Assembly: GCA_036186865.1 (NCBI GenBank)
Contig: AP025045.1
Span: forward strand, 16,645,669-16,709,668
DNA from: Eustoma russellianum
Taxonomy: Eukaryota > Streptophyta > Magnoliopsida > Gentianales > Gentianaceae
DNA length: 64,000 bases
Direction: 5' to 3'
The position numbers and the translations under genes are program-made. This document shows positions 11,901-22,899 of this stretch, in pieces; positions within the stretch are counted from its first letter, which is position 1; every line of letters begins with the position of its first letter. A model generated the notes under the pieces. The model worked only from the letters and a program-made list of their open reading frames with translations. It was not told the DNA's origin and made no database searches.

Positions 11901-12747
11901 CCGTGTATTTCCTATATACGATTCTTTAAGTAGACTTTTCATCGCTTTGTAATCCATTGAGTCGTTTATTACATGGTAGCTTTTACTTTATACTATACAC
12001 GTACACATATTCGTACCTATCTATATATATATATCCGGTGTTTACACAAGCGTGTCGTGTAACCTATTCTCCGCCAAATCAAATCTGCTAGGCCTTAAGA
12101 GTTTCTATAATTAATGGCTAAAGTTCCTTTGGTCTTACCTTAAAATGGTACCCAACGGCCATGTTGGGGATGGATGAAGAGAGCCCTCAATTTATTAACG
12201 GCTTAATTAGGCCCATCTTTCGGAGTTTGTATAGGGAACCCTATCCTTAGAACCCCTTAGCCGAAAATATTTGTGAGCATATGTAATTCAATTGAATCTT
12301 ACCCCTGCTCCCATTTCCTTTTCTTTATAGATGCACGTGTTTGTGTATTAATATGGGCTTTCCCTTACGTATTTTTTCTATGGACTGTAATCCATTAAAC
12401 CCCTTATCATATGATAGCCCATCATGTGGCATATATGTATATCCAAATGCATACCCATATCATACATATATGGACGTGTCACGTAGTCCGGCTTCTTCTT
12501 TGAAGTTGCCTATCTAAAAAAAACTTCTTCTAATTGTTCCCAATTCTAAGGCAAACAATTTAGTATTCTTACGTAAATTTCCAATCGGCCCTCTTGCTTC
12601 ATGTTTTACGCTTTGGGGGACGTTAATTCCCTTGAATCTTAAACATCCATAGGTAAAGCCGAAGATATCCTCCTTTCGAGGTCTCATTCTCTTGTCTTGC
12701 TTCACCTCAACCCTAGATACCGTACTAATTTTAGGCGGGGTACAACA

Positions 12748-12752
12748 TCGGT
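12748..12752. repeat. target-site duplication TCGGT, right copy
   Basis: Matches 7899-7903 exactly. Confidence 0.9.
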
Positions 12753-14150
12753 GCTGCGTTCTACTGGCCCCAATTTGCCTCCTCGAGAGATAACTAAATA
12801 CAAAGGTGTTCCGGCAATCAAGTTTACCCGTGACGAAGTTTTCATACTGTCAGATTCCTTCAAATACTGTTTGGTAGGAACTTTTTGGTATGGACGTCCA
12901 AAGCTTGATGCTATTCGTAAGTGTTTTGAATGTATTGGGTTCATGGCTTCTATAAAGATCACATTAATAGATGCATCGCATATTCTTATGCACTTTGAGG
13001 TAGAATCTGACTATTATAGATGTTTTTCTCGTCGTATATAGACGGTGTTGGGATATCATATGCGTGTGACGAAATGGACTTATGATTTTGATCCCAAGAT
13101 TGATGTGCCTATTGTTCCAATATGGGTCTCCCTGCCAGGGTTGCCGATATATTTGCATAAGCAGGAGGCAATATTTGAAATAGCTAAAATGATCAGAATG
13201 CCCTGACAGGCGGATGAGCAAACAATTCAGTTGTTGGGTCCCTTAGTATCAAGAATTTGCATTGAGATTGATATTTCACAGCAGTTGTTTGAGCGTTTAT
13301 ATATTCAAAGTGGGATTATCATTTTTCCAGGCAGTGGAATATTAGAATTTACCTGAATATTGCACGTCTTGTAGATTGCTTGGCCATTCTTTAACTTCTT
13401 GTCGCGCTGATAAGACTGTGGGACTAGTTCATAAGGATGTTGTGAATCAGTCTGAGCCCTTGACAGTTGCTGAGAGTCGACCAGCACAGAGGTGGACACC
13501 TGAGAAGAAGAAGGCCATGGGCTGCGACAGATGATGATCATCAAGGTGCTGAGCAAACAGAAGATACATTGGTTGAAAGACATGAAGATATCCCAGAAAC
13601 TAGAGATGTACCGCAGCAAGATGTTGCAGATCATGCTGAAGTTGGGCCAGAATGTCACATTCTTTGTTCAATCAGACGAAGTGCCAGTCGTAGGCGATTA
13701 GCGAGTTGAGAAGGAGCCTGCAACCACTGCAACCCAAATTGTTACAAATGAATTTCGAGTTGCTGGGATTTCACAAGTACATGATTTAGATCTTTTGCAA
13801 TGCTCCTCTAATGCGATTAATCCACCGATAGAGGATGAACTAGATCCGACGATGACCCATGCATCCGACTCTGAGCTACATGACGATTCACGAGTTGATT
13901 CACAAGATTTGCATGATGCAGTTATAGAAGTGGCACGAGTTTTATCAGCCACGCCTCCGTCAGAGGATGGCACTCCAGATATTTCTCATCCGGATGTTAC
14001 TATGGCTGTTGATAATCTTCTAAAGCTGTAGACACGGGGCGACCTCGTAGAAAGATAGGTGATTTGCCTCCAGCTCCTCCTTCGTCAATTGTCACACGTG
14101 GTGCATTGAAGCATGCCACCATTAACTTGCCTCCCCCTTTATCTCAATGA
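12748..14150 (+). pseudogene. LINE-B ORF1 relic (DUF4283, intact CCHC knuckle)
   Basis: It follows the solo LTR in the restored frame: PPREITKYKGVP, then TFWYGRPK, WVSLPGLPIYLH (about 13120), a CCHC knuckle at 13361-13402 reading CTSCRLLGHSLTSC with all four ligands, QRWTPEKKK (about 13490), and an acidic tail (13795-14030). Stops at about 13041 and 13204 and frameshifts near 13340 and 13520 break it. ORF1 is the RNA-binding partner of ORF2. Its TGA (14148-14150) overlaps the ORF2 ATG. Confidence 0.85.
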
Positions 14151-17100
14151 AGGTTCTTTTATGGAATATCAAAGGTATCAACACCTCTATGGCTCATCTT
14201 ATTTCTCTTATTCGTCAATATAGTTTGCATTTATTAGTACTGATTGAACCCAAGCCGACAATATCGCGGCTGGAGCAAATTCGGTTGAAGTTAGCGTTTT
14301 CAAAAGCTTGTTCTTTTGAAGATGGTCATCTCTGGATCTTTTGGCGTGAGTCTTTTATGGACATTTTGGGTGTAAGGCTTGGTGTACAGAATTTGTCCCT
14401 GTGTTTTCGGTGCCATTCGACAACTAAAGAGTTCTGTTTCACAGCAGTGTATGCAAAGCATACAGTAGCATCCCGCCTACCATTATGGCAAGATATGAGC
14501 TTGTTTCATGCTGAGTTGGATTTGCCGTGGTTAATAGGAGGCGATTTTAATACATTCCTCTCTTTAGATGCGCATAAGGGTGTAGCAACTCCATCATTAC
14601 GAACACTAACAGATTTTAAACAGTTTGTTGAATTATGTGGGTTACTTAATATACCTTTTTAAAGGTCGCCATTTACTTGGTTTGACGGCCAGGGTTTAGG
14701 AAAGGTGTGGCGTAGATTGGATCACTTCTTTTGTAATCCAGCGTATTAGATGGCTACGTATCCCTTCTATTTCGACATCTCCATAGAGCAACGTCAGACA
14801 ATTCGCCTTTATATTTTCACTGTCAGGGTGATAGCTTTTCGGGCCAGCTTCTTTTTGTTATTTTGACGCATGGTTAACACATGCAGATTTTGATTCTTAC
14901 GTGAGAACACAGTGGAAGGCATACCCCACGGTTGGTGGGATGTATGGATTTTATACCAAGTTAAAGTGGTTAAAGGCGGATTTGCGATTGTGGAACAAGC
15001 AAATCTTTGGTAATATTTTCAAAGAATTGCAGGCAGCTGAGGAGGATACTGTTTGTGCAAAAAAAAGAATATGATGCAGCGCCTACTGAGGCAAAAAGAG
15101 GAGCATATCATTCTGCTAAGGCGAAGCTTGCAGCATTACAGACGCGAGCCATGATTTATTGGAAGCAAAAAATAAAATATTAAATGTCTTAAAGAGGGAG
15201 ATGTCAATACAACTTTCTATCATCAGACAGTTAAGCACCATTGACAGAAACACACAATTGTATCTATTAATAAACAGGATGGTACTGTTTGTGACATAGT
15301 GCAGGCCATACAACATAAAGACATAGCCTTCTTTTAGAGGTTATTTGCTGCGGAGCACACTTATGAGCATGAAGTTTTATTATAAATATACCGCAGATCT
15401 TGACAGGAAGATAATCATCATTTGTTAGTCATGTCGTTGATTAACGAGGTTCGATAGGCTGTATGGAAGTTAAGTCCTTCCAGTGCGTCGGGGCCAGATG
15501 GTTTTCCAGGTTCTTTTTACAGGAACTTCTAGGATGATATACATTTAGATGTTTTACTGGCCGTACAATAGTTCTTCTTAGGCTTCCGAGTGCCTAAGAC
15601 GATGGCATCTTCTTTGCTATGTTTGATCCCAAAGGTTTCTAATCCTTCCACTTTTGGCGATTATCGTCCTATTTGTTTAACAAATTTTCTTTCTTAAGTT
15701 GTTACAAGAATTCTTTCCATTCGGGTTAATGAGCTATTGCCTAGACATATTTCTCCAGAACAATCTGGGTTTATGCCTGGACGAGGTATTACTGAATGGA
15801 TATTGATGGCAAAGGAAATGGTGCACATCTTGGATCAAAAGTGCCGGGGAGGACAGGTACTTATTAAATTGGATGTGGCTAAGGCTTTTGATCGTGTCTC
15901 ATTGCATTATTTGGAGCTTTAGTTATTGCGATTTGGCTTTCATTCTCGCTTTGTTTGCCTAATTATGAATAATTTGTCTACTACATGCTGTTCTGTCTTA
16001 ATAAATGGAAAGCCTTGTGGTTTGTTTCATCCATCCATAGGAGTTAAACAAGGTGACCCGCTGTCGCCTATTCTTTTTACACTAGCGCCTTAGGGATTTT
16101 CCAAAGGGTTAAATGCCTGTTTCGATCGGGTATGCTAAGGGGTTTTGCCAGTGGTCGTGTATAACCAGTGTCTCATCTTGGATTTGCAGATGATTTATTG
16201 GTATTTCTTAATGGCTCTTTTAGCAATCTACAAGCATTCAAGCAATTTCTTGAACAATATCAGCGGGCATCGGGACAACTAGTTAACTATCATAAGAGCC
16301 AATGTGTGGTGGGTGGTGGGCTATCTTCACGCAGAGCCATAATGGCGTTAACTATGAGACACTCGTTGCTGCCTATAAAATACTTAGGCTCTTATCTATT
16401 TAAAGGTATCAATCATTCCTACTATTGTACGTCTTCACTTGCTCATTTTGATGCGAGGTTGACTGGTTGGTCGCAAAAGATTTTAAGTATGGCTGGCATA
16501 GTGGCGTTAGTACAGTCAGTCCTTACTGCTATGCCTTTACATATTATGGCGGCGGCTAAGCATCCCAAAAGTGTGATTAATGAGCTTAACAGGAAAATGT
16601 CTAATTTTTTATGGAATAATCATCATCATTAGAGGTCGTGGGGATTTTATCTGGTATCCAAAAATGGAAGGGGGTTTGGCCATTCGTAATTTGTGTGCAT
16701 TAGAGAAGGCTTAAGACTGTAAGTTACGGTGGATGTATCAATACTTCATCGTCGCAATGGCAGTTTACGTGCGTCAGCAATATGGCATCCGTACATATAT
16801 GTGCGCGTATCTATATGACTCAACAGACTAGAAGAGATTATGTCGCATCAATACCTTCTGCTTGATGCATATGCACCAGATGCCGGATGGTCTATTTTGG
16901 AATTCGGACGTCAATGGTAAGTTTAATCTGGGTAGTGCCTATGATCTTTGTCAACCACATGGAACAAACTTTATGATGGCTAGATATATTTGGTGGAAGG
17001 GTGTTCCTGCTGCAGCACAGGTATTCCTATGGCGTCTCTGGCACAATGCATTATCTTTTACGGATAATATTACCCGGTGGGTTGTCGCTTTTACTACATG

Positions 17101-17999
17101 TTGTGTTTTTTGCCGAAGTTCTGTTGCGCACCAGGTGCATATCTTTTATACATGTCCAGTCATTCAGTCCATTTGGAGGCATTTATCCTATCTTTTTGAT
17201 GGTCAATATCCTACATGTGCAATGCTCAAACAGTATCTCCGCTGTTGGTAGGGTAAGGCTCGTATATCCATTATGATTGGACATTTGTCAGTTGTGGTTC
17301 CAACGCTTGCAGTTACAGCTATTTGGAAGGAATATGCAATATTAACATTCGGTGAGGAAGCCTTTTCACTGAGGCGACTTCATGAGCGCATTTGATTGGA
17401 TATTTTCACATGGTGTGCCTCGGTTTATGGGAAGAAGTTTACCGCGTCTATTCCACACTTGGTTGTCCTTAATTATTCTCTTTATGTACGCTCAAGGCGT
17501 GCTCAGGTTGTCAAATGGCATCTGCCTCCAACGAGCAAATTAAAGTTAAATGTTGACGCAGCAACTGGTAAGCATGGTGCTGCGGGGGGTGCGGTATTAT
17601 GTGACGATAAAGGGGAGTTAATTCGAGCAATCTCCTTTTCATTGCCCACCTTATCTCTGTTGCATGAAGAGTTGCTGGCAATGTTATTGTCTATGCTCTT
17701 CTTTGTTATGGCTGATTATATTGATTTATATATTGAAACAGACTGCCTAGCTTTATTTAATTTAATAAATGGCTCGGCCTTTGTTACATCAAGATTGGGA
17801 AGCGATTATGCCAAGCTCAGGAAATATTTGTAGCTTATGAGAGCAAGAGTCGACCATACTCCCCGGGAAGCTAACTCGGCTGCACACTTCTTAGCTCAGC
17901 ATGGTCATTTGCAACCGCGTACATGCATCTTTTCAGCCTTCTCGGACCTTCCACCTTTGGTACGTGATAGCATGTCCACAGAAGTTCATACAGCCCATG
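14147..17999 (+). pseudogene. LINE-B ORF2 relic (endonuclease, RT, zf-RVT, RNase H)
   Basis: The endonuclease is open for 171 codons (14147-14662) with the catalytic set visible: N7 (WNIKG), E34 (LIEPK), D133 and N135 (GGDFN). Beyond it the frame is broken many times between 14700 and 15730. The RT has QSGFMPGRGI, LDVAKAFDRV (about 15870), GVKQGDPLSP (about 16045) and FADD (about 16185). zf-RVT-like sequence lies at 16862-17251 (WRLWHNAL, CVFC, H, C pattern). RNase H (17540-17960) has VDAA, HEELLA, IETDC and a PREANSAAH-type histidine segment, so its residues are complete. The start is set by the ATGA overlap with ORF1. Confidence 0.88.
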
Positions 18000-18042
18000 T
18001 TAGACCATAGAGACATAACTAAATGTTGCACCTTTCATTTCG

Positions 18043-18063
18043 CCTACATCGTCTTGATGTGGG
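18043..18063 (+). repeat. hairpin in LINE-B 3' stretch
   Basis: Arms CCTACATC and GATGTGGG pair with one U-G in the sense RNA, 5-base loop. It sits soon after RNase H, the position of the GCCTATG hairpins in LINE-A, -D and -E, and may be a diverged relative. Confidence 0.4.
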
Positions 18064-18181
18064 TGGCCAGGTATGTCTTGTTTCATTCATGTTTGGCATT
18101 GCTTAATTTCATACACTGATGCTTACTGCTTTGTTTTTTCTGGCTGAGGACTATGGACCATCCTAAATTTGTGTATATTCT

Positions 18182-18775
18182 GCCCAGGTCACACAACGAT
18201 GGACACCCAAAAAACATGTGCAGGAACTTGTCACATAACCTATTCAGGCAGAACCGCCACCAGTTGTAGACCTTGATAAGCCTACTGAAGATTTACAGGA
18301 GATGACAACAGTTGTTAGCCTAGATCAGCTACACACTCCCAAAGCTGCAACATGTGTTCATGACTTGTCGCCAACTCTCCAGGTGGATCACATTTTTGAA
18401 GTACAGGATTTGGCATGACTACATTTTTCATCGGTGGAGGCTGTAGTATCTAATGCAACAGAGGAAGATCCTATTATATTGGCACACGCTTTAGATTTGG
18501 AACTGCATGAGGATGCGGTGGTTGATGTTCAGGAATTGCGTACAACGATCATGGATGTAGCACGAGTTGTCTTTAATACGCCTCCTAACGAGGATGGGTC
18601 TCTAAATATCTCCCAGCCTGATGTGACTCAGGCTGTTGATCACCTTTTAAAAATCCAAACTCGAAGGCCACGATGACGTAAGGGAGAAATGCCAGTGGCA
18701 CCGCCACCATCGGTTATGACTCGAGGAGCGATGCACCGATCTACCACTAAATCATCAGATGATGTTCTCCCATGA
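18182..18775 (+). pseudogene. LINE-C ORF1 C-terminal fragment
   Basis: Only the part after the CCHC knuckle remains: QRWTPKK, a proline-rich spacer, and the acidic tail (DLELHEDAVVDVQELRTTIM) parallel to the LINE-B tail (SELHDDSRVDSQDLHDAVIE). A stop near 18237 and another near 18417 interrupt it, and a TGA at 18674 follows RRPR. The ORF1 terminator at 18773-18775 overlaps the ORF2 start as ATGA (18772-18775). Confidence 0.75.
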
Positions 18776-19386
18776 AGATTTTATTATGGAAAGAGTTACT
18801 ACTTCTCTCCCACGTATTTTATCTCTTATTTGTCAATATAATATGCATATGTTGATTTTACTAGAACCCAAACCTCGTTCGTCTAGGTTGGAGTATTTTC
18901 GCTTACAATTTGGTTTCTCGAAAGCGGGCTCGTATAGTGATAATAACATTTGGATATTATAGAGATCTTCCTTTTGTGACCTGGTGGATATGCGCTTGGG
19001 CATACAGAACGTATCTCTGCATGTGCGCTGGCTATCTACTCAGCGAGATTTTTGGCTTACATCGATTTATGCCAGACATACAGTGGTGACTTGACGTCCA
19101 CTCTGGGAGGACTTGAATGCGTTCCCTGCAGGTATAGGCCTCCCTTGGTTGCTTGGTGGGGATTTTAATACATTTCTGAGTTTAGCTGAACATAAAGGGG
19201 TCTCAACTCCCTCTTTAAGAACCTTGGCAGATTTTAAAGAATTCGTTGACAACAATGTGTAGCTAGATTTATCATATCAGGGTTCTCGTTTTACTTGGTA
19301 TGATAGACGGGGTTTGGGCAAAGTATGGCGTAGATTAGATCGATTTTTATGCTCACGTAGTTTTTCTGATATGTTTACACATACTC

Positions 19387-19578
19387 ATTAATACACTAGC
19401 ATAGAATATTTCTATTATTATGTCATTTATGCAGGTACATATAGAGACGGGGGTCTCACTGGAAGCAGACTCTATATCCCTTGGGGTAGAGGTATTGTCT
19501 GCCTACACTTACCCTCCCCAGACCCTAACGATAGCTTTTGCTGTCGTTGGGATATATTGGGTCCGGATGATGATGATG
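19387..19578 (+). mobile_element. Au-like SINE inserted in LINE-C
   Basis: The insert contains the segment typical of plant Au/TS-type SINEs (GGTCTCACTGGAAGCAG at about 19458, GGGGTAGAGGTATTGTCTGC at about 19485, CCCTCCCCAGACCC at about 19511) and ends in (GAT)n at 19567-19578. The flanks are ATACTC on both sides (19381-19386 and 19579-19584). Joining the flanks restores the ORF2 frame. SINEs are tRNA-derived, transcribed by RNA polymerase III and mobilised by LINE machinery. The 5' limit is inferred from the duplication; I did not confirm A and B boxes. Confidence 0.8.
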
Positions 19579-22084
19579 ATACTCTAGTCCGACATCTTCA
19601 TAGAGCCACATCGTACCATGCGCCTTTAATGCTACAGTGTACTTTGGATGATTATACTGGGTCGTCTACCTTTTGTTACCTTGATGCTTGGATGACACAT
19701 GAAGATTTTGATCCGTATGTGCGTGCGCATTGGAAGGCATATCCAACAGTTGGAGGCATGTATGGAGTATATGACAAGCTGCGACGTTTAAAGAAGGATC
19801 TACGTATCTGGAATAAGAGGTATTTGGTAACATTTTTAATGGTCTGATGGTAGCAGAAGAAGATGTTTTCCCTGCAGAGCGAGTTTATGATGCCAACCAT
19901 ACGCCAGTTAATCGTGAAGCTTATCATCTCACCAAGGATCGCCTCTTACAACAACAGCATCGTGCATACCTTTATTGGAAACAAAAAGCTAATGTTTAAT
20001 GGCTAAAGGAGGGAGATGCAAACACAGCCTACTTCCATCAAACAGTTAAGGCCAGGAGAAAACATCAAACTATACTCACACTTTGCAGACAAGATGGCTC
20101 TGAATGTGATACACATAAGGCGTTGCAGGAGGAAGCGGTGAATTTCTATACTAAAGAAGAGCAAACGTAGGAGCATGACATTATTCTCAATTATATACCG
20201 CAGCTATTGAACGATGAGGATAATGATGCATTGTTAGCATTATCAAATATCGATGAGGTAAAGCAGGCAGTGTGGGTTTAAGCCCATCTACCGCTTCTGG
20301 ACCTGATGGATTTCCAGGCTCTTTCTATCGTCATTTTTGGGAAGTGTTGCAGTTGGATGTTCTTATTGCAGTGCAGGAGTTCTTTCTAGGCATTCGGATG
20401 CCCGCAGTCACGGCATCATATCTAATTTGCGTATTACCTATGATTTCGAATCCTAACACTTTTGGATCAATATCAGAGAGCTACTGGCCAGCTAGTGAAT
20501 TATCATAAGAGTCAAGTGGTGCTGGGAGGCAATATATCGAGCCAGCGTGTGACTACACTTTTAGGAATGCGTCTGAAATCTTTACCTCTTAAATTTTTGG
20601 GCTCTTTTCTATTTAAAGGTATTAATCACTCCAGATATTGTACTTCGCTGCTTAGTCATTTTGACACATGATTAGCTGGTTGGTCGCATAAGCTGCTAAG
20701 TATGGCTGGCAGGTTGACATTGATCGAGTTCGTCCTTACTACTATGCCTTTACACATCATGGCCACGGCACAATTTCCAAAGAGTGTCATATCCGAGCTA
20801 CATCGAAAAATGTCACATTTCTTATGGGACAATCGTCATCACTAGAGGTCTTGGAGCACAATTTGTTTGCCAAAAACAGAGAGCGGATTGGGCATCCGCA
20901 GTTTAACTGCTTTGCAGCAAGCTTTCTAGTGCAAGATTTGGTGGAATTATTAAATATCTGATTCTCTTTGGGCACGGTATATGCGCCAAAAGTATGGGAG
21001 TCGCTCTGCAATGCAATTTTATATCATTGATTCTTCATATTGGAAGCGGTTGTGTCGTATTCATCACTTTTGCTCTAATCACGTGAATCACACACAGGAT
21101 GATTACATTTGGCTAGATGGGGCACATGGTTAGTTTACCCTCAAAACTGTATATGAGTCATGCAGATTGTCAGGTACACCTTTTCTTGCTGCACGTTATA
21201 TTTGGTGGAAAGGTGCTCCAGTAGCAGGATAAATATTTTTATGGCGACTATGGTTTAATAGTCTTCCAATGCCTGAACTTATGTGCCATTGGTTAGTGTC
21301 TTTGCCAACAAGATGTGTGTTTTGCTACAATGCCACAATCAGTCAAAATCATGTATTTTATTCCTGCCCAGTGATTGCGGAAGTTTGTCAAAACTTGGCT
21401 GCAATTTTTGGTGGTCCATCCCCTATCCACCAGCACTTTAGACAATATTTGCGACAATGGTGGAATACGTCTCGTGCTACCACTATGATGGGGCAATTAG
21501 CTGTCATTGTGCCTTTGATTACTACGTGGTCCATTTGGAAAGAATACGCTGCAATTCAGTTTAGAGAAGAATCTTTCTCAATTTTTCGTTTGAGGGAGCA
21601 TATTCGACATGGTGTATTTTCATGGAGTGCTTCTATTTCAGGAAAAAAGTTTGCCCACACAATGCCAAATCTGTTGATTGCGCATTATATGCATATACTA
21701 CGCACAACGCGTGCGCGAATTGCTAGATGGAGCTTGCCACCTTCAAGAAAACTTAAACTCAATGTTGATGCTGCTGCTGGACGCTGGGGTGCAGCGGCTG
21801 GGGCTATTCTTTGTAATGATGCTGGTCAATTGGTTCGGGTGATTGGTTTCTCTCTCCCAATGTTACCTCCTTTGCATGCGGAGCTCCAAGCTATGCTTTT
21901 CTCACTTCTTTTCTTCATAACAGCTGGATTTATAGATTTCATGGTTGAGACAGATTTCCAGCAGTTATTGCATTTTCTTAGGACTAATACTGTATTATCT
22001 GGGCGTTTGGGTTGCGACTAAATGCTACTGCATTCTTTTCTTTCAGGCTTTTTTCTCACAGTATCTTATACTCCACGGGAGGGA

Positions 22085-22106
22085 AACACAGTATCGCATT
22101 TTCTGT
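22085..22106 (+). repeat. 22-bp direct repeat, copy 1
   Basis: Identical to 22235-22256, 150 bp away; both lie at the 3' end of LINE-C, copy 1 inside the RNase H C-terminal reading. Confidence 0.8.
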
Positions 22107-22234
22107 CTCAGCAAGCGCTTATGCACAGCCACACGAGTGTTTACTGCACAACATCAGAGTTACCCCCACTAGTCCATGCAGCGCTATAGACAGATCTTCA
22201 TATGCCATACATTCGACTATAGCGGCTTACATTC

Positions 22235-22256
22235 AACACAGTATCGCATTTTCTGT
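22235..22256 (+). repeat. 22-bp direct repeat, copy 2
   Basis: Identical to 22085-22106; probably a local duplication during insertion or repair. Confidence 0.8.
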
Positions 22257-22398
22257 GAAATATATTCTACACGTGCTTTCTTGTTTGATAATCCCCTAAT
22301 ATCTATATCTCGCTGCTTCCTGAGGTCAATGATTCCTTAAAGTCGCTTCATTGAGGGTTTTTCCATATGCTGCGGTCGACAACATAGATTCAAAGATT

Positions 22399-22657
22399 AG
22401 TTGGAGGAAGAAGGGGGTGGCCGGATTCTAGGGAGGTGGCTAGGGAGGATTTTTATTTTTGTCTCTATCTTGCTATAAAAAGTTTTTTTTACTTCCTTAT
22501 AATATATTCATTTATATTTTTAACTTTATACTACTCATGTGAAAATGTATGATAATAAATTTTTGGTAACTTCCCTTGCTCCTACTATATAATGAAAATT
22601 GTACCTATCTATGCCAAGCTTTGGCTTATCTATTTGACTAGAATGCGGGTTGTAACA
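22399..22657 (-). repeat. G1 3' LTR, truncated to its first 259 bp
   Basis: It starts (minus sense) TGTTACAACCCGCATTC at 22657 and is similar to 28648-28906 over its length, then homology stops at 22399. A TATAAAAAG stretch lies inside. The remaining 4.3 kb of the LTR is missing, so no target duplication can be read. Confidence 0.8.
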
Positions 22658-22670
22658 ATCTCCCCTCCTT
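22658..22670 (-). promoter_or_regulatory. G1 polypurine tract
   Basis: Minus-strand AAGGAGGGGAGAT abuts the 3' LTR start; PPTs prime plus-strand cDNA synthesis. The upstream sequence (GAGGACGAAACTTTTTATA) is shared with G2 at 33271-33290. Confidence 0.8.
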
Positions 22671-22899
22671 ATAAAAAGTTTCGTCCTCAAAACTTGATTA
22701 TTCTCCTGACTTGATTCTTAAGACAGGTCATGAGAATTTTTTCTAACAGAAGATCTTTGCTTTTTAGTAGACTTTTCTAATACCACGATTTTGACTGACA
22801 TTCAAGGATTTTCATTGCGGAATTTGTGATTCGAACCGTGATGTAACTTAATTTACTTAGTTCCTTTTGACATTATACTGTAGCTATTCCATCGATGCT

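Larger units (their letters stand above)
7904..12747 (-). mobile_element. 4.84-kb solo LTR inserted in LINE-B ORF1
   Basis: The block begins TGTGGCGCCCCGCG and ends GGGGTACAACA (TG...CA) and is flanked on both sides by TCGGT (7899-7903 and 12748-12752), the 5-bp target duplication expected for a Ty3/gypsy insertion. There is no coding region, PBS or PPT inside, so it is a solo LTR left by LTR-LTR recombination. Orientation is minus by comparison with the G1 and G5 LTRs, which end TGTAGCGCCCCG next to a PBS. Inside are a hairpin by the TACTTGC...CACCCC frame (8305-8322), a hairpin array (8735-8949), AT dinucleotide-rich stretches (11400-12060), and two GGCCGAAA motifs (10627, 11392). Removing it restores the LINE frame. 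Confidence 0.9.
12748..18181 (+). mobile_element. LINE-B, main part (after the solo LTR)
   Basis: It continues ORF1 from the LTR junction, then ORF2 through RNase H to about 17999 and a short 3' stretch. No A-tract is visible before LINE-C sequence begins at about 18182, so the 3' end is probably lost. Residue-level similarity to LINE-C is strong throughout, suggesting a close pair of copies. Confidence 0.85.
18772..22187 (+). pseudogene. LINE-C ORF2 relic, RT catalytic core deleted
   Basis: After MKILLW a small frameshifting deletion is followed by the endonuclease (LLEPK, LGGDFN) with stops at 18960 and 19093. The linker is interrupted by the SINE. Near 20466 the sequence jumps from SNPNTFG to QYQRATGQLVNYHKSQ; by comparison with LINE-B (15658-16254) about 0.6 kb holding AFDRV, the QGDP motif and FADD is missing. 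zf-RVT-like sequence and RNase H are open at 21269-22021 (VDAA, HAELQA, VETD), and the RNase H C-terminus continues to about 22187 in a shifted frame. It cannot encode an active RT. Confidence 0.85.
18182..22300 (+). mobile_element. LINE-C, 5'-truncated, with internal deletion and SINE insertion
   Basis: It starts inside ORF1 (QRWTPKKH, about 18194) and runs through ORF2 to the RNase H C-terminus (about 22187). An Au-like SINE (19387-19578) splits the ORF2 linker after the endonuclease, and the RT core is deleted at about 20466. A 22-bp duplication (22085-22106 and 22235-22256) lies in the 3' end. No A-tract is clear; sequence from about 22300 to 22398 is unassigned. Confidence 0.85.

Noticed and set aside
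11400..12060. TATA-rich stretches as promoter or scaffold attachment region
   Set aside because: Simple AT and GTATAT repeats inside the solo LTR; no gene nearby to support a promoter call.
22300..22398. Unassigned sequence between LINE-C and the G1 LTR remnant
   Set aside because: No repeat partner, dyad or coding signal recognised, so no feature is claimed.
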